A DNA stretch of 38,296 bases, from assembly GCF_032477075.1 (NCBI RefSeq), contig NZ_JAWDXO010000026.1, positions 1 to 38,296 of the forward strand. Direction: 5' to 3'. This document shows positions 7,828 to 15,379 of the stretch, piece after piece (the stretch's first letter is position 1; each line of letters begins with the position of its first letter). The stretch comes from Fusobacterium sp. GTDB lineage: Bacteria > Fusobacteriota > Fusobacteriia > Fusobacteriales > Fusobacteriaceae. Under the pieces are notes generated by a model. The model was given only the letters and a program-made list of their open reading frames with translations. It did no database searches and had not been told where the DNA came from. The position numbers were made by a program, and so were the translations under genes.

Positions 7828-8223
7828 ATGTATTTAACAGATCCAATCGCTGATATGTTAACAAGAATCAGAAATGCAAATGCAGTAATGCATGAAAAAG
7901 TAGATATACCTCATTCAACTTTAAAAGATAAAATAGCTGAAATTCTTAAGGAAGAAGGTTATATTGCAAATTATAAAGTTGTTACTGATGGGAACAAAAA
8001 AAATATAAGAGTGTACTTAAAATATGATGGTAAAGACAGAATTATCAAAGGAATAAAAAGAATTTCTAAACCAGGTAGAAGGGTGTATTCTTCAGTTGAA
8101 GACATGCCAAGAGTTTTATCAGGACTAGGAATTGCTATTGTATCCACTTCTAAGGGAATCGTTACTGACAGAGTAGCTAGAAGAGAAAACGTAGGTGGAG
8201 AAGTACTTGCATTTGTTTGGTAA
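7828..8223 (+). CDS. rpsH: 30S ribosomal protein S8
   Basis: The 131-residue product is S8 (uS8): it starts MYLTDPIADMLTRIRNAN and ends with the ALGIAIVSTSKGIVTD-like segment (here GLGIAIVSTSKG) and GGEVLAFVW. S8 is a primary 16S rRNA-binding protein of the platform and, in Enterobacteria, the translational repressor of the spc operon. The ribosome binding site is aaggagga (7811-7818). Confidence 0.97.
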   Translation: MYLTDPIADMLTRIRNANAVMHEKVDIPHSTLKDKIAEILKEEGYIANYKVVTDGNKKNIRVYLKYDGKDRIIKGIKRISKPGRRVYSSVEDMPRVLSGLGIAIVSTSKGIVTDRVARRENVGGEVLAFVW

Positions 8224-8248
8224 TTAAAACTTAGGAGGTGTCTAGTAA

Positions 8249-8806
8249 ATGTCAAGAGTAGGTAAAAAACCTATTGTTGTGCCTTCTGGAGTTGAAGTTA
8301 CAGTTAATGGAAATGAAGTTACTGTAAAAGGTCCTAAAGGTACTTTAAAGAAAGAATTTAACAAAGAATTAATAATAAAACATGCAAAAGAAGAAAAACA
8401 TCATGAAAGTTTGAACGAAATCGTTATTGAAAGACCGAATGATTTACCAGAAGTTAGAGCTATACATGGAACAACTAGAGCTTTATTAAACAACATGGTA
8501 GTAGGAGTTTCAGAGGGATTTAAGAAAACTTTAAACCTAGTAGGGGTTGGATACAGAGCTGCTGAAAAAGGAAAAGGATTAGAATTATCTTTAGGGTTTT
8601 CTCATCCTGTAGTTATTGATGAGATTCCTGGAATCAAATTCACTGTAGAAAAAAATACTACTATCCATATTGAAGGAATTGAAAAAGAAGTAGTAGGTCA
8701 AGTAGCAGCTAACATCAGAGCAAAAAGACCACCTGAACCATATAAAGGAAAAGGTGTTAAATATTCTGATGAAGTTATTAGAAGAAAAGAAGGTAAAAAG
8801 TCGTAA
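8249..8806 (+). CDS. rplF: 50S ribosomal protein L6
   Basis: The 185-residue product is L6 (uL6), with the two tandem repeats of the family: VTVKGPKGTLKKEF in the first and GVGYRAAEKGKGLELSLGFSHPV in the second, then the RPPEPYKGKGVKY signature near the C-terminus. It is a few residues longer than the Escherichia coli protein because of a charged, histidine-containing loop (HAKEEKHHES, about residues 48-57). L6 sits near the factor-binding site. Confidence 0.96.
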   Translation: MSRVGKKPIVVPSGVEVTVNGNEVTVKGPKGTLKKEFNKELIIKHAKEEKHHESLNEIVIERPNDLPEVRAIHGTTRALLNNMVVGVSEGFKKTLNLVGVGYRAAEKGKGLELSLGFSHPVVIDEIPGIKFTVEKNTTIHIEGIEKEVVGQVAANIRAKRPPEPYKGKGVKYSDEVIRRKEGKKS

Positions 8807-8835
8807 GGTAGCTTAACTATAAGGAGGTAAGACAG

Positions 8836-9204
8836 TTGTTTAAGAAGGTAGATAGACAAGCTGTAAGAACAAGAAAGCATTTATCAATCAGAAGTAAAAT
8901 TTCTGGTACAGCTGATAGACCAAGACTTTCTGTATATAGATCAAACAACAATATCTTTGCTCAATTAATCGACGATGTGAATGGAGTAACATTAGTTTCT
9001 GCATCTACAATAGATAAAGAATTAAAAGCAAATATTGCAAATGGTGGAAATGTTGAAGCTGCAAAAACTGTTGGTAAAGCACTTGCAGAAAGAGCAACAG
9101 GAAAAGGGATAACAGCTATAGTATTTGATAGATCTGGGTATAAATACACAGGAAGAATAGCCGCTCTTGCAGAAGCAGCTAGAGAAGCAGGATTAAGCTT
9201 CTAA
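8836..9204 (+). CDS. rplR: 50S ribosomal protein L18 (TTG start)
   Basis: The 122-residue product is L18 (uL18). The basic N-terminus (RQAVRTRKHLSIRSKISGT) and the RPRLSVYRSNNNIFAQLIDD and FDRSGYKYTGRIAALAEAAREAGL segments are diagnostic. It binds 5S rRNA and delivers it to the large subunit. Translation starts at TTG 8836, after aaggaggt (8821-8828). Confidence 0.95.
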   Translation: MFKKVDRQAVRTRKHLSIRSKISGTADRPRLSVYRSNNNIFAQLIDDVNGVTLVSASTIDKELKANIANGGNVEAAKTVGKALAERATGKGITAIVFDRSGYKYTGRIAALAEAAREAGLSF

Positions 9205-9229
9205 ATCTTTAGAGAGAGGAGGATTTCAC

Positions 9230-9733
9230 TTGTCTAAGTTAGCAAATAGAGAAGAAAAACAATATCAAGAAAAATTATTGAAAATTTCAAGAGTTTCTAA
9301 GACAACTAAAGGGGGAAGAACAATATCTTTCTCAGTTTTAGCAGCAATTGGAGATGGAGAAGGAAAAATTGGATTAGGATTAGGGAAAGCAAATGGTGTA
9401 CCTGATGCTATAAAGAAAGCTATTGCTTCTGCTAAGAAAAATATGGTAGAGGTTTCTTTAAAAGGAAAAACTATTCCTCATGAAATCATTGGAAAATGGG
9501 GTGCAACAGCTTTATGGATGGCACCTGCATATGAAGGAACTGGGGTAATTGCTGGATCTGCAGCAAGAGAAATATTAGAACTTGTAGGAGTTCATGATAT
9601 TTTAACAAAAATAAAAGGTTCAAGAAATAAGCATAATGTAGCAAGAGCTACTGTTGAAGCATTGAAAATGTTAAGAACAGCTGAAAAAATAGCTGCTCAA
9701 AGAGGAAAAGAAGTTAAAGATATCTTAAGCTAG
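9230..9733 (+). CDS. rpsE: 30S ribosomal protein S5 (TTG start)
   Basis: The 167-residue product is S5 (uS5): the double-stranded RNA-binding-like N-domain carries RVSKTTKGGRTISFS and GLGLGKANGVPDAIKKA, and the C-domain carries APAYEGTGVIAGSAAREILELVG. S5 acts at the mRNA entry channel and in decoding fidelity. The TTG at 9230 follows agagaggagga (9213-9223). Confidence 0.96.
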   Translation: MSKLANREEKQYQEKLLKISRVSKTTKGGRTISFSVLAAIGDGEGKIGLGLGKANGVPDAIKKAIASAKKNMVEVSLKGKTIPHEIIGKWGATALWMAPAYEGTGVIAGSAAREILELVGVHDILTKIKGSRNKHNVARATVEALKMLRTAEKIAAQRGKEVKDILS

Positions 9734-9745
9734 GAGGGAATTTAG

Positions 9746-9931
9746 ATGGTAAAGCTTAGAATAGAGCTTGTGAAAAGCATAATCGGAAGAAAGCCTAACC
9801 ACATAGCAACTGTAAAGTCGCTAGGGCTTAAGAAGATGAACGATGTAGTGGAGCATGTAGAAACTCCTGAGTTAAAAGGAAAACTAGCTCAAGTTTCTTA
9901 CTTACTTAAAGTAGAGGAGGTGCAAGCATAA
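9746..9931 (+). CDS. rpmD: 50S ribosomal protein L30
   Basis: The 61-residue product is L30 (uL30), with the short bacterial form: RIELVKSIIGRKPNHIATVKSLGLKK and a C-terminal strand ending YLLKVEEV. It begins 12 bases after rpsE (ggaggg, 9732-9737) and ends one base before the rplO ATG, so the three genes are tightly packed. Presence of rpmD is variable among bacteria. Confidence 0.95.
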   Translation: MVKLRIELVKSIIGRKPNHIATVKSLGLKKMNDVVEHVETPELKGKLAQVSYLLKVEEVQA

Positions 9932-9932
9932 G

Positions 9933-10412
9933 ATGAAATTAAATGAATTAATGCCTTCTGTACCTAGAAAAGCTAGAAAAAGAGTTGGAAGAGGAGAATC
10001 TTCAGGATTAGGAAAAACATCTGGAAAAGGAAGTAATGGACAAAACTCGAGAGCGGGTGGAGGAGTAAAAACTTACTTTGAAGGTGGACAAATGCCTATC
10101 TATAGAAGAGTTCCAAAAAGAGGTTTCTCAAATGCTATATTCAAAAAAGAATATGCTTTAATAAGCTTAGATTTATTGAATAAATTTGAAGATGGAGCAG
10201 TAGTTACTCCTGAAGTTTTATTCGAAAGTGGATTAGTAAGAGACTTAAAAGATGGAATCAAAGTGCTAGGAAATGGATCACTTGATAAAAAAGTAACTGT
10301 TAAAGCTCATAAAGTTTCTGGATCAGCTAAAGCTGCTATTGAAGCAAAAGGTGGATCTGTAGAAATATTAGAAGTTAAAACATTTGCTGATGTTGCTGGA
10401 AACAACAAATAG
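9933..10412 (+). CDS. rplO: 50S ribosomal protein L15
   Basis: The 159-residue product is L15 (uL15). The glycine- and arginine-rich N-terminal extension (RVGRGESSGLGKTSGKGSNGQ) that threads through 23S rRNA and the FEGGQMPIYRRVPKRGF motif are both present. Its ribosome binding site (gaggaggtg, 9914-9922) is inside rpmD. The gene always neighbours secY in this operon type. Confidence 0.96.
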   Translation: MKLNELMPSVPRKARKRVGRGESSGLGKTSGKGSNGQNSRAGGGVKTYFEGGQMPIYRRVPKRGFSNAIFKKEYALISLDLLNKFEDGAVVTPEVLFESGLVRDLKDGIKVLGNGSLDKKVTVKAHKVSGSAKAAIEAKGGSVEILEVKTFADVAGNNK

Positions 10413-10449
10413 TTTTTATTGTTAGTTTGAGAAGCGAGGTGAAGTTGTT

Positions 10450-11730
10450 TTGACTTTGATGGAAAAATTTTATGCAAAATTGAATAGTATTAGGAAAATT
10501 CCTGAGTTAAGAGATAGAATTATCTTCACCTTGTTAATGTTCTTAGTTGCTAGAGTTGGAACATATATTCCAGCTCCTGGCATAGATGTAGATAGACTTG
10601 CAACTATGACAGCACAAAGCGATATATTGGGATACATTAATATGTTTTCAGGTGGAGCTTTTAAAAGAGTTTCTATTTTCGCTCTGGGTATTGTACCTTA
10701 TATTAATGCTTCAATCGTTTTCAGCCTTTTGGCTGTAATCATTCCTAAAATTGAAGAGATTCAAAAAGATGGAGAAGCAGGAAGAAACAAGATCAATCAA
10801 TGGACGAGATACTTGACAATAGCTATTGCTATAGTTCAAGGTTTTGGAGTGTGTATGTGGCTTCAGTCTGTAGGACTGGTTACTACACCAGGAACATTGT
10901 TCTTCTTGACTACAGTAGTTACTTTAACTGCTGGTACTGTTTTCCTTATGTGGATAGGAGAACAGATATCGATAAAAGGAATAGGAAATGGGGTTTCATT
11001 ACTTATCTTCTTGAATGTAATATCTGGAGGACCATCTAGTGTAGTTCAGACAATTCAAACAATGAAGGGAAGTAAATTCCTTATACCAGTACTTATCCTT
11101 ATAGCAGGAGCGGCAATAATTACAGTAGCAGGGATAGTAATTTTCCAATTAGGACAAAGAAAAATACCTATTCACTATGTAGGAAAAGGATTTAGTGGAA
11201 AAGGTGGAATGGGACAAAACTCATATATACCTTTAAAACTTAACAGTGCAGGAGTAATGCCTGTTATCTTCGCATCAGTAGTTATGATGATACCATCAGT
11301 AATTATAAATGCAATACCTTCACAATATACTTTTAAAACTACATTGGCGATGGTATTCAGCCAAAAACATCCAGTATATATGATAGTATATGCAGCAGTA
11401 ATAATATTTTTCTCGTTCTTCTATACAGCTATAGTTTTCGATCCTGAAAAGGTTGCTGATAACTTAAAGCAAGGTGGAGGAACTATTCCAGGAATAAGAC
11501 CTGGAAATGAAACTGTTGAGTATTTAGAAGGTGTCGTAACAAGAATAACTTGGGGTGGTGCTTTCTTCCTAGCAATCATATCTATACTCCCATATACACT
11601 TTTTACTGCCTTTAATCTTCCAGTATTTTTTGGAGGAACAGGTATAATAATTGTAGTTGGAGTTGCAATAGATACTGTTCAGCAAATAAATGCTCATCTT
11701 GTTATGAGAGAATATAAAGGGTTTATATAA
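10450..11730 (+). CDS. secY: Protein translocase subunit SecY (TTG start)
   Basis: The 426-residue polytopic protein is SecY, the channel of the SecYEG translocon in the cytoplasmic membrane. Ten hydrophobic helices can be traced. Family markers include RVGTYIPAPGID before the plug region, INMFSGGAFKRVSIFALGIVPYINASI, the cytosolic QGQRKIPIHY-like stretch (QLGQRKIPIHYVGK) and GIRPGNETVEYL. TTG 10450 is eight bases after gaggtg (10436-10441); the ATG at 10459 is a less well-spaced alternative. It closes the operon and its stop lies in a 22-bp palindrome. Confidence 0.95.
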   Translation: MTLMEKFYAKLNSIRKIPELRDRIIFTLLMFLVARVGTYIPAPGIDVDRLATMTAQSDILGYINMFSGGAFKRVSIFALGIVPYINASIVFSLLAVIIPKIEEIQKDGEAGRNKINQWTRYLTIAIAIVQGFGVCMWLQSVGLVTTPGTLFFLTTVVTLTAGTVFLMWIGEQISIKGIGNGVSLLIFLNVISGGPSSVVQTIQTMKGSKFLIPVLILIAGAAIITVAGIVIFQLGQRKIPIHYVGKGFSGKGGMGQNSYIPLKLNSAGVMPVIFASVVMMIPSVIINAIPSQYTFKTTLAMVFSQKHPVYMIVYAAVIIFFSFFYTAIVFDPEKVADNLKQGGGTIPGIRPGNETVEYLEGVVTRITWGGAFFLAIISILPYTLFTAFNLPVFFGGTGIIIVVGVAIDTVQQINAHLVMREYKGFI

Positions 11731-11743
11731 AGCTTTATATAAA
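11722..11743. repeat. 22-bp perfect palindrome over the secY stop codon
   Basis: Positions 11722-11743 form an uninterrupted inverted repeat with an AGCT centre (11-base arms, tttatataaag). It spans the secY TAA and lies five bases before the terminator stem. As RNA it would make a weak A-U hairpin that could stabilise the mRNA end; as DNA it could be a binding site. Its function is unknown. Confidence 0.6.
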
Positions 11744-11747
11744 TAAA

Positions 11748-11777
11748 GACACAGCTTTGCAAGTTGTGTCTTTTTTG
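11748..11777 (+). terminator. Terminator of the S10-spc operon
   Basis: gacacagctt (11748-11757) pairs with aagttgtgtc (11761-11770), ten pairs including one G-U, around a three-base loop, followed by TTTTTT. It ends transcription after secY, so adk and map are not simply co-transcribed with secY here. Confidence 0.9.
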
Positions 11778-11788
11778 TTTTTGAATAT

Positions 11789-11817
11789 TTGACACAAGGA
11801 AAAAATTAAAATATAAT
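11789..11817 (+). promoter_or_regulatory. Consensus sigma-70 promoter
   Basis: TTGACA (11789-11794) and TATAAT (11812-11817) are separated by exactly 17 bases, a complete match to the consensus. The predicted start is near 11824, giving a short leader for the 74-residue protein at 11850. Confidence 0.85.
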
Positions 11818-11849
11818 TTATAGAAAAGAATCGTAAGTGAGGTAAAATA

Positions 11850-12074
11850 ATGATAAAATTTACAGATGAGGATATAAAATTTATAAATGAAAATTTTGAT
11901 GAAGCCTATGATATACTTCATATGTATGATGTGGAAGGAGTACTCATAACCATTGCTAAATTTATAGCTGCTTACTGTTATGATGCTGAATATGAACTTA
12001 CAGAATTAGGAGAAACTGCTCAGTCAGTATATACAAGAATATATGAAAATAATAGAGAAGTCCTTGAGAAATAA
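11850..12074 (+). CDS. Small acidic protein of unknown function
   Basis: The 74-residue product is not recognised. It is acidic, predicted mostly helical, and has no signal peptide, membrane segment or metal motif; the centre (EGVLITIAKFIAAYCYDAEYELTE) is the most hydrophobic part. The ATG follows gtgaggt (11837-11843). A perfect consensus promoter lies immediately upstream, so it is likely well transcribed. It is the first gene of the block between secY and adk. No terminator is evident before ldhA, so the two may share a transcript. Confidence 0.6.
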   Translation: MIKFTDEDIKFINENFDEAYDILHMYDVEGVLITIAKFIAAYCYDAEYELTELGETAQSVYTRIYENNREVLEK

Positions 12075-12280
12075 GAAATTTGATTTTAATTATAATTACT
12101 AAAAGTATATATTATAGAAAAAATTGTAAGATATAAAGATGAAAATAGTGAATTTGTTGATATAAAAATAATGACAATGAGAACAGAAATAAAGTTTTAA
12201 ATTAAAAAAAATATATTAAAAAGAAAAGAGCAATAAACTCCGAAATATATCATAAAAGAAGATATACTATGGAGGTAATT

Positions 12281-13282
12281 ATGAAAATACTATTTTATGA
12301 CACAAAACCATATGACAAAGAATTTTTTAATAAATATAATAAAGATTATGGATTTGATATAAAATATCTGACTGGCAAATTAACTGAAGAAAGTGCTGAT
12401 CTTGCAAAAGGATATGATATTATTTCTATTTTTGTCAATGATACTGTAGATAAAAAAGTAATAGATATACTTGCAGAATGTGGTGTAAAACTTATAGCTA
12501 TGAGATGTGCAGGATATAATAATGTATCTTTAAAAGATATAGAAGGAAGAATAAAGGTAGTGAGAGTACCAGCTTATTCACCATATTCTATTGCAGAATA
12601 TACTATGGGAATGATAATGACATTAAACAGAAAGATCCATAAAGCATACATTCGTACAAGAGAGGGAAACTTCTCAATAACAGGACTCATGGGATATGAT
12701 CTGCATAAAAAAACAGCAGGAATAATAGGAGCAGGGAAAATAGCTCAGATATTAATAAAGATACTGAAAGGATTTGGAATGAGAGTCATAGCTTATGATC
12801 CATATCCCAATTATGAAAAAGCAAAAGAATTAGGATTTGAATTTACTGATTTAGATACTTTATATAAAGAATCAGATATAATATCTTTGAATTGTCCCTT
12901 GACTAAGGAAACTAGATATATGATAAATAGAAATTCCATGAATAAAATGAAAGATGGAGTAATGATAGTAAATACAGGTAGAGGAATGCTGATTGATACT
13001 GTAGATTTAATAGAAGCATTGAAAGATAAGAAAATAGGAGCTGCTGCATTAGATGTATATGAAGAAGAAGCAGATTATTTTTTTGAAGATTATTCAAATA
13101 TGGTAATAGAGGATGACATACTGGGAAGACTTCTCTCATTTAATAATGTACTTGTAACATCACATCAAGCTTTTTTCACTAAAGAAGCAGTAGAAGAAAT
13201 AACTAGAGTGACTATGGAAAATATAAAAAGCTTTCTAGAAGGAAAGCCTTTGGAAAATGAAGTAAAATATATGGAAAAATAG
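12281..13282 (+). CDS. ldhA: D-lactate dehydrogenase (NAD-dependent, LdhA family)
   Basis: The 333-residue product reduces pyruvate to D-lactate with NADH in the cytosol, regenerating NAD during fermentation. It aligns with Escherichia coli LdhA from end to end: the FVND and RCAGYNNV segments, an NAD-binding GAGKIA loop (150-155), catalytic Arg234 (NTGRG), Glu263 (DVYEEE) and His295 (SHQAF). The ATG at 12281 is used because GGAGG (12271-12275) lies just before it; an ATG at 12269 would overlap that site. A terminator follows at 13340. A neighbouring 2-hydroxyacid dehydrogenase specificity cannot be excluded. Confidence 0.88.
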   Translation: MKILFYDTKPYDKEFFNKYNKDYGFDIKYLTGKLTEESADLAKGYDIISIFVNDTVDKKVIDILAECGVKLIAMRCAGYNNVSLKDIEGRIKVVRVPAYSPYSIAEYTMGMIMTLNRKIHKAYIRTREGNFSITGLMGYDLHKKTAGIIGAGKIAQILIKILKGFGMRVIAYDPYPNYEKAKELGFEFTDLDTLYKESDIISLNCPLTKETRYMINRNSMNKMKDGVMIVNTGRGMLIDTVDLIEALKDKKIGAAALDVYEEEADYFFEDYSNMVIEDDILGRLLSFNNVLVTSHQAFFTKEAVEEITRVTMENIKSFLEGKPLENEVKYMEK

Positions 13283-13339
13283 AATTATTAAATAAATTAT
13301 ATAAATCTAAAAATTTCAGGAGATTTATTTTTTATTAAA

Positions 13340-13377
13340 ACTCTGATAGAGAATTTAAACTGTCAGAGTATTTTTTT
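13340..13377 (+). terminator. Terminator of ldhA
   Basis: actctga (13340-13346) pairs with tcagagt (13363-13369), followed by A and a T-run. It lies between ldhA and the converging minus-strand gene. In the opposite direction the tail is only TTTT, so it is a weaker terminator there. Confidence 0.75.
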
Positions 13378-13452
13378 ATCAATTGGATTTTTTATTAGTA
13401 TAATTAGAACAAGTATAAAATTGGATATTAACATTAACAATATTAACAATTT

Positions 13453-13959
13453 TTATTTAAATCTTTTATATATTTTTTTATCATTATATTTCATAAATAA
13501 ATTTCTGAATTCTATTATTTCCATTTCATTGTTAAAAACTCTTTTTGGAATTAAAGTATACATTTCTTTTGAATGAATTATGTAAAAGAAATTTTCATTT
13601 TCCCATAGAGCTTCATAAAAATTCCATTCCAACTCAGAATTGATATCATTAGTTTTAAATAATATTTTGTTGTCTCTAAATTCAAGATGATATTGTTGCT
13701 TAAATTTATCAATCTTATCATAAAACATTCCAGGCTGGAAAATATATAATACTGCAAAAATGACAGAAACAACAAAAAGAAGTACACTAAGAACAATAGA
13801 CATTGTAGAAAATCCATTATTAATAAATAAATATAAAGTAAAAAGTATAAGAAGTCCAATTAAGATTAAATCTAATTTTTTTACTGTTTTGTTCATAAAA
13901 AGGTATTTTCTTCTTGATTTTATGTATTCATCTCGTGTATATTTAAAATTAATTATCAT
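13453..13959 (-). CDS. YcxB-like membrane protein
   Basis: The 168-residue product fits the YcxB-like family of small membrane proteins. An N-terminal Y-T-R-D-E-Y segment precedes two hydrophobic helices (about 31-48 and 53-73), and the C-terminal cytoplasmic domain has the family pattern of a WNFYEALWENENFFYI segment followed by TLIPKRVF. The function of the family is not established. It starts at ATG 13959 after aaaggaga on the minus strand and is divergent from the gene at 14102, with back-to-back promoters between them. Its C-terminal domain is likely related to the PH-like fold. Confidence 0.7.
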   Translation of the reverse strand: MIINFKYTRDEYIKSRRKYLFMNKTVKKLDLILIGLLILFTLYLFINNGFSTMSIVLSVLLFVVSVIFAVLYIFQPGMFYDKIDKFKQQYHLEFRDNKILFKTNDINSELEWNFYEALWENENFFYIIHSKEMYTLIPKRVFNNEMEIIEFRNLFMKYNDKKIYKRFK

Positions 13960-14011
13960 AATTTTCTCCTTTTAATCAATATATTTATATAATATCATTT
14001 AATGAAAAATA

Positions 14012-14040
14012 TGTATACGAATAATAATAAAAATATGCAA
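14012..14040 (-). promoter_or_regulatory. Promoter for the YcxB-like gene
   Basis: On the minus strand TTGCAT (14040 to 14035) and TATACA (14017 to 14012) are spaced by 17 bases. The predicted start is near 14005, about 45 bases before the coding start. Confidence 0.5.
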
Positions 14041-14042
14041 GA

Positions 14043-14071
14043 TTGAATTTATGCAAGGATTGCTATATAAT
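14043..14071 (+). promoter_or_regulatory. Promoter for the PH-like membrane protein gene
   Basis: TTGAAT (14043-14048) and TATAAT (14066-14071) are spaced by 17 bases. It abuts the divergent minus-strand promoter with only two bases between the two -35 boxes, so one regulator or a shared alpha-CTD site could affect both. Confidence 0.7.
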
Positions 14072-14101
14072 TCTATAAGAAAACTAGAATAAGGAGAGAA
14101 T

Positions 14102-14581
14102 ATGAAAAATAAGAAAGAAATAAGAAGTTATATAAATAAATTTAGACTTTTTTGGACAATGTGTTTAGGTATGTGCTCTTTAATACTTTTAGTTTTTGGA
14201 ATAAAAAGCAGAATATGGGAAGCTGGAATTTCAATAATAACCAAGGTTTTATTTGTAATACTTGTAATATGGTGGATGATTCCATTAATAAAATATCTGG
14301 AAAAATATCAAGAGATAACAATAGATGAAGAAAATATTCAAGCTGATGCATTATTTAAAAGAAAGAAAATTATTATAAAAAAGGACAGAATATCTTCTAT
14401 AAATATTGGAAATTTAACTATAGGAAAGAAAATTTATAATATATTTACAATAAAAAGTAAGGATGGAGAAGAAATAATATTATCTGGTTTGGAAATAAAG
14501 AATATAAGTGAATTAACAAGAGCTATCGGAAAGAAATTACCATTATCAAAAATAGAGAAAGTTGAAAGAGATATAATGTGA
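14102..14581 (+). CDS. Small membrane protein with a PH-like C-terminal domain
   Basis: The 159-residue product has two hydrophobic helices (about residues 16-34 and 43-63), then a soluble domain beginning with EITIDEENIQADALFKRKKIIIKKDRI, the beta-rich pattern of bacterial PH-like membrane proteins. The cytoplasmic domain is lysine-rich. The family assignment is tentative and the function is unknown. The ATG follows aaggaga (14092-14098). Its layout resembles the divergent YcxB-like neighbour (two helices, then a PH-type domain), so the two may act together. Confidence 0.55.
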   Translation: MKNKKEIRSYINKFRLFWTMCLGMCSLILLVFGIKSRIWEAGISIITKVLFVILVIWWMIPLIKYLEKYQEITIDEENIQADALFKRKKIIIKKDRISSINIGNLTIGKKIYNIFTIKSKDGEEIILSGLEIKNISELTRAIGKKLPLSKIEKVERDIM

Positions 14582-14616
14582 AAATAATAGACATGTAAAA
14601 ATAACTGATTATACAG

Positions 14617-14657
14617 AAAAAATGAAGCATCTGTTTTATAAAATAGTGCATTTTTTG
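14617..14657 (+). terminator. Probable terminator before adk
   Basis: aaaaaatg (14617-14624) pairs with catttttt (14649-14656), and an inner near-palindrome (14631-14646, ctgttttataaaatag) extends the hairpin. The stem is A/T-rich and the T-run is in its 3' arm. A TATAAT at 14669-14674 just downstream may be the -10 of an adk promoter, although no good -35 is seen. Confidence 0.45.
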
Positions 14658-14713
14658 CTTAATTATTGTATAATAGTAAGGTAATAAAAAAATATTTTAA
14701 GGAGATGTTGTAT

Positions 14714-15355
14714 ATGAATATTATGTTATTTGGTGCCCCTGGTGCAGGAAAAGGAACACAAGCTAAATTCCTTATTGAAAAATATGGAATTCCTCAAATA
14801 TCTACTGGAGATATTTTGAGAGCTGCTATAAAAGAAGGAACTGCTATGGGCCTTGAAGCAAAAAAATTCATGGATGAAGGAAAATTAGTTCCAGATTCAA
14901 CAATCATTGGAATTATTAAAGACAGATTGTCACAAGATGACTGTAAAAAAGGATTTATACTTGATGGCTTTCCAAGAACCCTTCCTCAAGCTGAAGCATT
15001 GGAAGTTTTGATGAAAGAAATGGGAATTAAATTGGATAAAGTTATTTCTTTAAATGTACCAGATGAACTTATCCTTGAAAGAATTGTTGGAAGAAAAGTA
15101 TGCCCAGTATGTGGAGCCTCATATCATGTCAAATTTAATCCCCCAAAAGTAGAAGGAAAATGTGACTTATGTGGAGCACATTTAATTACAAGAAAAGATG
15201 ACAATGAAGAAACTGTGACAAAAAGATTGAATGAATATCATTCTCAAACAGCTCCATTGTTCGATTTTTATCAATCAAGAGGGATACTTGTTGATATAGA
15301 TGGAACTAAAAAAATGGAAGATATAACAAAAGAGATATTTGATATTCTAGGATAG
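14714..15355 (+). CDS. adk: Adenylate kinase, zinc-binding long form
   Basis: The 213-residue enzyme interconverts ATP and AMP with two ADP. It has the P-loop GAPGAGKGT (7-15), the AMP-binding TGD and DGFPRT segments (DGFPRT at 84-89), and a long LID domain holding a four-cysteine zinc site (Cys130, Cys133, Cys150, Cys153), as in Gram-positive type enzymes. The frame is open upstream, but ATG 14714 has aaggag (14699-14704) and gives the standard N-terminus. Elsewhere adk usually follows secY directly; here 2.98 kb intervenes. Confidence 0.96.
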   Translation: MNIMLFGAPGAGKGTQAKFLIEKYGIPQISTGDILRAAIKEGTAMGLEAKKFMDEGKLVPDSTIIGIIKDRLSQDDCKKGFILDGFPRTLPQAEALEVLMKEMGIKLDKVISLNVPDELILERIVGRKVCPVCGASYHVKFNPPKVEGKCDLCGAHLITRKDDNEETVTKRLNEYHSQTAPLFDFYQSRGILVDIDGTKKMEDITKEIFDILG

Positions 15356-15379
15356 TATATTTTTAGAAAAGGAGTTGAG

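Noticed and set aside
10800..11039. 79-residue plus-strand ORF inside secY
   Set aside because: It is an alternative frame within a well-conserved gene, without a Shine-Dalgarno.
14666..14713. 16-residue N-terminal extension of adenylate kinase from TTG 14666
   Set aside because: The codon overlaps a TATAAT box and the P-loop position fits ATG 14714, which has a good Shine-Dalgarno.
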